The notes beneath the pieces were generated by a model. It was not told the origin of the DNA, did not search any database, and saw only the letters and a list, made by a program, of their open reading frames with translations. A stretch of 35,834 nucleotides of DNA from Thermoguttaceae bacterium (GTDB lineage Bacteria > Planctomycetota > Planctomycetia > Pirellulales > Thermoguttaceae): contig JAGBAA010000051.1 in assembly GCA_017939795.1 (NCBI GenBank), positions 1-35,834 of the forward strand, written 5' to 3'. A program made the translations under genes and the position numbers. Shown piece by piece: positions 7,610-14,035 of the stretch. Position 1 is the stretch's first letter; every line of letters begins with the position of its first letter.

Positions 7610-8314
7610 TCAGAGGACCTCGACGATCCGCGTCGTCCACTCGTAGCGTTTTTGGCCGCGTTCTCCTTCTTTCGGATACTCTTTTGCCGCGGCGATCTGA
7701 ATCCTGAACTGACGCGATTTTCGCATGAGTCCCTCCCCTTTCGCCAATTCAAAGACGACGAAATACGACGTGAGGCGACGGCTGAACGTAATGTTTTCCA
7801 GCTTCACGAAACGGATCTCCGCATCCTGAAATTCACGAAGAATGCAGCGCACGGCATCGTTTTTCATGAATGCATCGTAGGAGTCAATGTAGCTCTGCTC
7901 TGTCGTGTACCGGCGCAGGATCCCGACCCCCTTCGCCCGCTGAAGCCGCGGATTTTCCAGCTGAAGCGCCTCCAGCTGCCGTCCGGTCGTCATGAGCTGG
8001 AACCATTGGGAAGCAAAGTGCTTGGCCGATTCGACTTCGCTGTTTCGGAATGTTTTTGCAGAGACCCAGCCGGCTGCGATGAAAAACAGACTGAAATAAA
8101 GTCCCCAAACCGCAGCATTCCGCCCGATCATCGCCTGCCTGCGGACCGCCATGGAAAGGAGTGCCGCACAGATGAGGAGGAGTGCCGTGATCGGCAGAAA
8201 GAGCATTTTGTCCGAAAGAAGCACCAGAGGCGACGTCAGAGACAAAACGCCTCCCGCGATCGCCGTGACGCTCACGTCCCGCGTTTCTTCCGCCATATTT
8301 TCCAAATGTTCCAT
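7610..8314 (-). CDS. Three-helix membrane protein of unknown function
   Basis: A 234-residue protein I cannot assign to a named family. Residues about 17-33, 37-56 and 66-85 are hydrophobic and likely membrane-spanning. The remaining 150 residues form a hydrophilic domain (ESAKHFASQWFQLMTTGRQLEALQLENPRLQ, split here only for description as a helical start) ending in beta-like segments with RFVKLENITF and TSYFVVFELAKG. The soluble domain resembles the small DUF4190/DUF4864-type planctomycete domains only in layout. The start has a good ribosome-binding site (AAAGGAG, 5 nt before the ATG). It is the last gene of a probable unit with the CvpA-like and GspE-like genes, 73 bp after the former, so a shared envelope job is inferred. 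Confidence 0.8.
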   Translation of the reverse strand: MEHLENMAEETRDVSVTAIAGGVLSLTSPLVLLSDKMLFLPITALLLICAALLSMAVRRQAMIGRNAAVWGLYFSLFFIAAGWVSAKTFRNSEVESAKHFASQWFQLMTTGRQLEALQLENPRLQRAKGVGILRRYTTEQSYIDSYDAFMKNDAVRCILREFQDAEIRFVKLENITFSRRLTSYFVVFELAKGEGLMRKSRQFRIQIAAAKEYPKEGERGQKRYEWTTRIVEVL

Positions 8315-8387
8315 CGTTTCTCCTTTGACTTTTAAAGTACCGGGAAACCGCGTTCACTGTCCCACGGCTTTCGGTGACCGTCCCCGC

Positions 8388-8993
8388 CTAGTTCAGGTTC
8401 ATGTTGATGGCTGTCGAGCCCGTTTTGCGCACGTTCTCATCCACGGCCGAGCGGAATTTGTCGCAGCCGGAACGGTATTCATCGAACGATTTCGCTTCGT
8501 TGCTTCCCGCCATCGCACCCCCGCCGACGTACGAGTAGAATGTGTACCATTGGCGGTCCGGAGCCGTCCCCATCATCATACGCTCAGACGACTGGAAGCC
8601 GTTGAACATGAAATTCTTTCCCAGCGGAGCCTGATGGAACGTGAACATCGCGAAGGAAGTGTATGCGCACGCAAGCAGAAACGCCGCGGCATATCCGCCG
8701 TAAAGATTTACTTTCGGGTCGAATTTTACCTTCACGTTGCTCAGTTTGTTCGTTGAGACCTGAAGCAGGCCGCAGACGACCCAAAATACGAGCCACAGCA
8801 TCGCGAAATTGAAGAAAAACGCGCGGGAACTCGAAAACGAGCGGATCATGGCGGCGATTCCCGGAGCGAGAGACGACGCGACGAGACCCGCAAACACCAT
8901 GTTGAAGAAACGGATCGTATTGCACCAGAGTCCGTCTCGCAGCGCAGACCCCAAAACGGCGGCAAAAACGAAAAAAACTACGGCAGTGAACAT
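8388..8993 (-). CDS. CvpA-like membrane protein
   Basis: A 201-residue integral membrane protein. The N-terminal half has about four hydrophobic helices (residues 1-18, 28-50, 58-80, 98-120). The opening MFTAVVFFVFAAVLGSALRDG and the FFNMVFAGLVASSLAP segment resemble the colicin V production (CvpA) family, whose members are small inner-membrane proteins with unclear envelope roles. The C-terminal 80 residues are hydrophilic and contain a glycine-rich YSYVGGGAMAGS stretch, which I do not recognise. The gene follows the GspE-like gene after 140 bp containing a hairpin pair (9032-9069), and precedes the three-helix protein. The CvpA assignment is moderate, resting on topology and local similarity; the gene itself is convincing. 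Confidence 0.75.
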   Translation of the reverse strand: MFTAVVFFVFAAVLGSALRDGLWCNTIRFFNMVFAGLVASSLAPGIAAMIRSFSSSRAFFFNFAMLWLVFWVVCGLLQVSTNKLSNVKVKFDPKVNLYGGYAAAFLLACAYTSFAMFTFHQAPLGKNFMFNGFQSSERMMMGTAPDRQWYTFYSYVGGGAMAGSNEAKSFDEYRSGCDKFRSAVDENVRKTGSTAINMNLN

Positions 8994-9031
8994 GAGCTAT
9001 CTTATCCTGTTTTTCGGGTTGAATTTAAGTC

Positions 9032-9069
9032 AAAAAAGTCCTGTTTCCCGGACTCTTTTGCCGGGAAAC
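9032..9069 (-). promoter_or_regulatory. Two overlapping hairpins, possible attenuator between genes
   Basis: Read on the minus strand, GTTTCCCGG (9069-9061) can pair with CCGGGAAAC (9051-9043). A second, shorter stem AGTCC (9054-9050) with GGACT (9041-9037) overlaps it and is followed by TTTTTT (9037-9032), a terminator shape. The two cannot form together. This suggests partial or regulated termination after the GspE-like gene. Repeats of TTTCAGTTTCCG-like sequence lie next to it at about 9090-9135. Confidence 0.45.
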
Positions 9070-9133
9070 GCGGTGTTCCACATTCCATGTTTCAGTTTCC
9101 GGAACGATTTCAGTTTCCGAACGTACTTCAGTT

Positions 9134-11362
9134 TCAGGAAAGCGCACGCTTGAGTTCCTGAAGCGAGGTGACTCCTTCGCGGACCAGACGCATTCCTTCG
9201 GCGGCCATGAAGCGGTTCCCGTCTTTTTTCAAAGCGGCGCGGACCAGCTCAAGTTTCGGCGAGTGAAGGAGCACTTTGCGCGTTTCGTCGCCAATGATGA
9301 CCAGCTCGAACATCGCGGTGCGTCCGGCATATCCGAGACCGCGGCATTCCGGGCACGGTTCCTGCGGTTTTTCTCCCGGTTTGGGCTGAACGGGCGTCGG
9401 AGTCCGGAAAATGTGGATCTTCTCCGTGGCGCCGATCTGACGGAGCGTCTCGACCGGCGGCAGATACGCTTCCTTGCAGTGCTCGCACAGTTTGCGCACC
9501 AGACGCTGACAGACGACCGCGTTGAGATTGCGGACCCACTTTTCCGCATCGCATTTCGTCGCCATGATGCGCAGGATCGCTTCGGCCGCGTCTTTCGCAC
9601 GGACCGTCGTGATCATGAAACGCTCTTCATTTTCGATCTCGTCCAGCATGTCGTTCATGACGTCCGGAGACGGAATGTCGCGCGCAATGACCACGTTCGG
9701 GTCTTTCAGGAAAAGGGAACGCATTTCGCTGCGCCAGAAATCGATGTCCTTCGAGTGGATCGGAACTTTCGTGACGTTTTCCACTTCATCGTATTCGTGA
9801 ATGCCGTCGTCGATCTCATAAAATTCGCGCGTGTAGCGGTCCGTCTTCAAAAGCGTGAGCTTCATCGTCGTGCGCAGACCGGAAGTATTTGGCGCGGAGA
9901 AGACCATGAATCCCTTTTCCGCCTTCATCTGTGTACGGATCTTCTGTTCCATCTCCTCCGACATTCCAAGGTCTGCCAGTGCCTTGAACGGGATCTTTTC
10001 CTGCTCGAAGAGGAAGATCGCGCGCTCGCCCCCCTGAACGCCCTGCGTCGTGAAGTGGACCAACACGCTCCGCTTGCGTTTTTCCGGAGCACGGACCGCC
10101 TCTTTCGCCTTTTCGACATTGCGTTCCATTTCACGGATCTTCGCTTTGTTTTCTTCTGCCAAGGTCGCTTTCAGCGCGTCTTCAGCCTGTTTTACCTTGA
10201 GACGGTCTTCCGGGTAAGTATACTCGTACTCGAAATCGATTCGGAACGCGCCCTCCTGTTTGTTCTTCCGGTCCTCCGGCTTCATGCCGCTGAGGATCTT
10301 GAGTGCCTGGAGCGCAGGATCTGCCAGCTCACGCGTGAATGCTTCCGAGGAATTCCAGACGCCGTCCAGCAGATAGCGCGACGTGACGCCGTTTGCCGTG
10401 TAGTCCAGCATGAACCCTTCCGGATGGACTACCATCAGCTTGGAAATGATCTCGCGGGCGTTCGGGAATCCGGCATGTGCACGGGCCTGGATACGCCACT
10501 GCTCCGTGTCCACTTTGTTTTTGCCGTGCGGATTCAGAACGACCGGGAAACCGACTTCGTGCCGGTCGCGGACCTTCGTGTCCACTTTGACGCCGACGTA
10601 GGACATCAGGCGGGCAAAGACGAAACGGAGATGCTCCGGTGTGAGGACCTGCTCGCCGCTGGAGAGATCCTGATTGTGCATCCGGACGAACATCGCGAGC
10701 GGAACGACCCAGCCGGCGACCAGGAAAAGATAGCTGACCCAGAAGAAAGGAATGGCCCAGAACAGGATCATGCCGCCCCAGAATGCGCCGTATGCCGTCG
10801 GGATCCATTTCTTTCCGTTGAATCCGTAGCGTATGCAGTCCGTGCTCATCCAGTCTGTCGAGAAGACCCACGCAAGGTAGATGATGATCGCCGCCAGGAT
10901 CTTCCAGAGTGCTGCGAAACCGCCGAAGGAATCCATCGTGCGGAAGATCGATTTCAGATCGGTCTGAGGCGTAGTCGGAACTGCTGGAGCTGATGGGATC
11001 GCTGCAGCGGAAGCGTCGGCATCGCCGGTCTCTTCCGAAGACGTTTCTTCGTCTGCGCTTTCGGCTTCTTCTCCGTCAGCAGCGTCCTCTTCCTCGCCTT
11101 CGTCTTCCGCGGCTTCCCCATCAGCCTCTTCCCCGGCATCTTCGGCTTCAGCATCTTCGGCTTCAGCATCTTCGGCTTCGCCGTCCTCTTCCACATCCTC
11201 TTCACTGTCTTCTTCCACAGCTTCTTCCTCTGTGTCCTGGGCCATAAGAGCAGAAGTCACGGAAAAACCAAAATCAGCCTGCGGGAGCACACTTCCGCCC
11301 CACGCAAGGAGACTGACCGCAAGGTAAACGATGAAAAGCCGCATCATGAACATCTGACGCAT
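9134..11362 (-). CDS. Membrane-anchored, degenerate GspE/PilB-like ATPase homologue
   Basis: A 742-residue relative of type II secretion / type IV pilus ATPases (GspE/PilB). It has a long signal peptide (cleavage likely near ALMA, residue 41), an extremely acidic Glu/Asp/Ala stretch (42-120) and three likely membrane helices (149-168, 190-208, 210-228). A GspE-type N2 and catalytic region follows (about 300-640), with a zinc module of four cysteines (C626, C629, C670, C673). All catalytic signatures are altered. Walker A reads APNTSGLRTT (490-499) with no lysine, Walker B reads DPNVVIARDIPSPD where GEIRD is expected, and the His box reads TTVRAKDA instead of LHTNDA. Nucleotide hydrolysis is therefore unlikely; a structural or regulatory role at the membrane is inferred. 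I chose the ATG at 11362 because CAGGAG precedes it and the signal peptide begins there; an in-frame extension to 11446 adds residues unlike a signal. First gene of the unit with CvpA-like and three-helix proteins. Confidence 0.88.
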   Translation of the reverse strand: MRQMFMMRLFIVYLAVSLLAWGGSVLPQADFGFSVTSALMAQDTEEEAVEEDSEEDVEEDGEAEDAEAEDAEAEDAGEEADGEAAEDEGEEEDAADGEEAESADEETSSEETGDADASAAAIPSAPAVPTTPQTDLKSIFRTMDSFGGFAALWKILAAIIIYLAWVFSTDWMSTDCIRYGFNGKKWIPTAYGAFWGGMILFWAIPFFWVSYLFLVAGWVVPLAMFVRMHNQDLSSGEQVLTPEHLRFVFARLMSYVGVKVDTKVRDRHEVGFPVVLNPHGKNKVDTEQWRIQARAHAGFPNAREIISKLMVVHPEGFMLDYTANGVTSRYLLDGVWNSSEAFTRELADPALQALKILSGMKPEDRKNKQEGAFRIDFEYEYTYPEDRLKVKQAEDALKATLAEENKAKIREMERNVEKAKEAVRAPEKRKRSVLVHFTTQGVQGGERAIFLFEQEKIPFKALADLGMSEEMEQKIRTQMKAEKGFMVFSAPNTSGLRTTMKLTLLKTDRYTREFYEIDDGIHEYDEVENVTKVPIHSKDIDFWRSEMRSLFLKDPNVVIARDIPSPDVMNDMLDEIENEERFMITTVRAKDAAEAILRIMATKCDAEKWVRNLNAVVCQRLVRKLCEHCKEAYLPPVETLRQIGATEKIHIFRTPTPVQPKPGEKPQEPCPECRGLGYAGRTAMFELVIIGDETRKVLLHSPKLELVRAALKKDGNRFMAAEGMRLVREGVTSLQELKRALS
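11136..11180 (-). repeat. Three 15-bp repeats inside the acidic stretch
   Basis: The + strand unit GCATCTTCGGCTTCA occurs at 11136, 11151 and 11166 (one change in the last copy). It encodes repeated AEDAE on the minus strand, within the acidic domain of the GspE-like protein, and implies length change by in-frame slippage. Confidence 0.9.
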
Positions 11363-11476
11363 TCTGAACTCCTGAAAAAACGAACGACAAAATTTGAGCT
11401 TTGGCCGAAACGCTGCCGTTTCCGCAAGGGACCGACAGATCCCCAAACCGCTTCGGCACGAAAATATCCATTCTTC

Positions 11477-11504
11477 ATTTTAGCACATTGGCGCGAAAGG
11501 GCAA
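11477..11504 (-). promoter_or_regulatory. Promoter of the GspE-like unit
   Basis: On the minus strand TTGCCC (11504-11499), a 16-bp spacer and TAAAAT (11482-11477), with TGC before the -10 box as in an extended -10. The leader to 11362 is about 105 nt. The rest of the gap up to 11596 is a T-rich stretch (11521-11556) and a TTGACGTCAA palindrome (11555-11564). Confidence 0.6.
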
Positions 11505-11596
11505 GGAGGCCGGAAGGTCTTTTTTTCAAATTTTTTCAATTTTCTTTTCTTTTTTTGACGTCAATTCCGCCTCCGGACTCATTTGGGAGCGTTTCC

Positions 11597-12928
11597 TTAT
11601 GGGGAAACGGAGAACGGGATCCTGAGGATCATGCCGGACTTTTCGTGCAGACCGCCTCCTGTCCATTTCCCGGTTTCGGGATCCCGCGGAATGCCGGTCC
11701 CCAGTCCGAAATAGAACCACCCGTTCAGGTACGCAAAAGAACGCACAAAAGTTTCCGTTTCGAATGAGAAAACCGGACTGAAATTCACGCCGTCCGACGA
11801 TTCCCAGACAAAGTTCCGTACTTTTCCGTCAGGCTGTTCATTCGGAATGTCCGATCCGCCCGCATTTGTCAGCGGGATCCGATCGCAGAAGAGGACCGCG
11901 CATTTTTCGACCCCGCTTTCCGTGCGGAAGGTCGTGAAGTCCATCACGTGGACGTTTTCCGGAAGCACGATCCGGACTGAATGGATCGTTCCGTCCTCCT
12001 TTACCTCCGCAGAGTACGCGCCGAACGGTTTCATCCGGTGCTGCGCAGAAGCTTTGGAGCGGAATCGGCGGGTCAGGTAAAGAACGCGGTCTCGAAACGG
12101 CGTCGTGCCGACGAGGCAGACCGTCAGCGGTTCCTCTTCCGTGGGAGTGAATTCGATCGGAGTGTCCGGAAGGAGTTCGGAAACGTCCTGGTGCGCCGGC
12201 GCGAAATCGTTTTTCTCCGGCATGTACCGATAGAGAAGCGCTGCGGGACCATCCGTGTACTTCGACTTCTGGAAGTAAAGTTCGCTCGACGCAAAAAGAG
12301 CAGATGGAAACTGGAAAAAAGAGTGGATCCGGTACCCGCCGGCCTCGCGGAGGACCATCGTCTTTCCCCAGTCCTCCGAGATCCCGATCCCATAGCAGCC
12401 GCAGAAGATCTTTCCCTGAAACTCCGCCATGTCCAGATTGTGGATTCCTTTCGGGAACGTGCGGACTTTCTCCCACTCTCCGTCTTTTTTCTTTCGGTAG
12501 AAATTGCCCAGATCCCATCCTTCACGCGGATCGATCCCCGGTGCGTAAAGCTGACCGTCCGAGAAAACACGGTAAACGCCGACCTGCTCGTCCGGAACGG
12601 TGAACTCCTGCTCAAACGTTCCTGTCTCCGGATCAAAAGCAAAGATCGGGACCGGTCCCGCATTCGCAGCCGGCGGCGAATTATCGTACGCACCCGCGCC
12701 AAGGTAGATCCTGCCTTCGTGTGTCTGCATCGTCCAGACATTCCGCGCGTATGCGAACTCTCCGTCCGGGTACCGTTCCCGAAGCGGGATCCCGAGATAC
12801 TCGATCCGGCCGGTCAGATCCGGCGTATTGGCCGCAGAGGTGTCCTCCGCCCCAAGCGGCATTCTGAGAGTCAGCGTCAGGAACGCTCCGCCAAACATCA
12901 AAAGCAAATTTTGCCAATTTCGGTTCAT
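11597..12928 (-). CDS. Exported protein of unknown function, possibly beta-propeller
   Basis: A 443-residue exported protein I cannot name. The start at 12928 opens a typical signal peptide (MNRNWQNLLLMFGGAFLTLT, cleavage near GAED) and is preceded by AAGGTGAG at the right distance; an upstream in-frame start at 12997 lacks both. The mature part contains repeated short beta motifs such as GRIYLGAGAYDN, DGQLYAPGIDP, GKIFCGCYGIGISEDWGKT, and WESSDGVNFSP. ISEDWGKT and SSDGVNF resemble sialidase-type Asp boxes (S-x-D-x-G-x-T), which suggests a six- or seven-bladed propeller. It follows the EEP-fold gene by 82 bp and probably shares its transcript, so a role with the glycosidase upstream is an inference from position only. 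Confidence 0.8.
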   Translation of the reverse strand: MNRNWQNLLLMFGGAFLTLTLRMPLGAEDTSAANTPDLTGRIEYLGIPLRERYPDGEFAYARNVWTMQTHEGRIYLGAGAYDNSPPAANAGPVPIFAFDPETGTFEQEFTVPDEQVGVYRVFSDGQLYAPGIDPREGWDLGNFYRKKKDGEWEKVRTFPKGIHNLDMAEFQGKIFCGCYGIGISEDWGKTMVLREAGGYRIHSFFQFPSALFASSELYFQKSKYTDGPAALLYRYMPEKNDFAPAHQDVSELLPDTPIEFTPTEEEPLTVCLVGTTPFRDRVLYLTRRFRSKASAQHRMKPFGAYSAEVKEDGTIHSVRIVLPENVHVMDFTTFRTESGVEKCAVLFCDRIPLTNAGGSDIPNEQPDGKVRNFVWESSDGVNFSPVFSFETETFVRSFAYLNGWFYFGLGTGIPRDPETGKWTGGGLHEKSGMILRIPFSVSP

Positions 12929-13010
12929 GAAAAACTCACCTTCTGCTCTTCCGCAGGGAAAATGCCGCTCAAAATATCTTGCCCTCCCGGACTTCATCGG
13001 ATCTCAGACA

Positions 13011-13922
13011 TCAAAACGCGACGTCTGCGTAGATCGGCGAGTGATCCGACGCACCCAGAGCATCCGGGTCCAGAATGACGCGCTCGGTCAGGACGCGGAA
13101 TTTGTTCTGTTCGACGAGCACGTGGTCGATCGAATTGGCTTTCACGTTTCCTTTCCTTCTTGGAAAACCGCGGTAGATCCCATCTTCGCCGCGTACAGGA
13201 TTTCCGTGGTGGGAGCATTCAGGGGACGCGGACTCTGCAGCTTCCTGCGCACTCACCCACCCATTTTCTGCGAAGTGCTTCATCGGATTACTTCCGATGC
13301 GGCAGTTGAAGTCTCCGCCGCCGATCGCCGGGCACTTCCAGATTTCCTGAAGTTTCTGGAGTTCCGCGAGGATCATTTTAGCGTTCTCGACGCGGATCGG
13401 ATCGCTTTCCGGCGTGGATTTCCACCAGAAGTGCGTCGAAAACGCGATGAAGCGCTTTCTGGTCGCCTTCACTTCAAAAACGGCCCAGGTCACCCCCTTG
13501 CTGCGGTCCAGCTTCACATGAAAAAGCACGGATCCCTCATCGAGGAGCGTCAGCCGGTCTTTGCGGTAAAGCATCGGGACGTAATTGCGTATGCCGTTTG
13601 CATTTTTTCCGCGCACGGTCCCCCATTCCGGGCCGAGATCCGTGAAGAGACGCGATTTCCACCAGTTCGGCGTTACCTCCTGAAGCGCGATGATATCCGG
13701 AGCGTATCGCCGGAAAACGTCAGCGAACGCCCCTTCCCGCTGCGGTCCGACGGGGTTTCCGAAATAGTCTCCCCAGATGTTCGCCGCCATGAAACGCAGT
13801 TCCGCACCTTCCGCACGGATGGAAACGTCTCCAGTTTCAGGAGTCCCGGCAAAAAGTTCGCCAAAACAGAGCGTCATTCCCAGGACCAAAAGAAAAAATG
13901 CCGTAAATTTCTTTTTTTTCAT
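13011..13922 (-). CDS. Exported endonuclease/exonuclease/phosphatase-fold protein
   Basis: A 303-residue metal-dependent hydrolase of the EEP superfamily (DNase I / sphingomyelinase / inositol phosphatase fold). Motifs in order are FMAANIWGD, the metal-binding ALQEV (E82), FSTHFWW, GGDFN with the conserved Asp and Asn, SIDHVLV and the catalytic ASDHSPI near the C terminus. All expected catalytic positions are present. A signal peptide (MKKKKFTAFFLLVLG) starts at 13922; a seven-residue longer start is possible and no strong ribosome-binding site decides. Because it is exported, phosphodiester or phosphomonoester substrates outside the cytoplasm (nucleic acid, lipid head groups, inositol phosphates) are likely, but the fold does not tell which. 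It lies between the glycosidase and the propeller-like gene, in the same direction. Confidence 0.9.
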   Translation of the reverse strand: MKKKKFTAFFLLVLGMTLCFGELFAGTPETGDVSIRAEGAELRFMAANIWGDYFGNPVGPQREGAFADVFRRYAPDIIALQEVTPNWWKSRLFTDLGPEWGTVRGKNANGIRNYVPMLYRKDRLTLLDEGSVLFHVKLDRSKGVTWAVFEVKATRKRFIAFSTHFWWKSTPESDPIRVENAKMILAELQKLQEIWKCPAIGGGDFNCRIGSNPMKHFAENGWVSAQEAAESASPECSHHGNPVRGEDGIYRGFPRRKGNVKANSIDHVLVEQNKFRVLTERVILDPDALGASDHSPIYADVAF

Positions 13923-13966
13923 CAAAATTTCTCTTTTAAACAAAGTTTCGCTTCAATTCGGAACCA

Positions 13967-13989
13967 GGAGGAGACAGAGCGTCCCCTCC
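13967..13989. other. Intergenic 9-bp hairpin
   Basis: GGAGGAGAC (13967-13975) pairs with GTCCCCTCC (13981-13989) with one wobble and a 5-nt loop, in the 113-bp gap between the glycosidase and EEP genes. No T run follows on either side, so it may protect or process the transcript rather than end it. Confidence 0.5.
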
Positions 13990-14035
13990 CTCGTATTTCA
14001 CGTTCCGATTTGCAGGACACGTTTTGAAACGACTT

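Noticed and set aside
9263..10993. Plus-strand open frame of 576 codons opposite the GspE-like gene
   Set aside because: Same reason: no domain, Arg/Phe-rich, and the opposite strand has recognised zinc cysteines, membrane helices and a ribosome-binding site.
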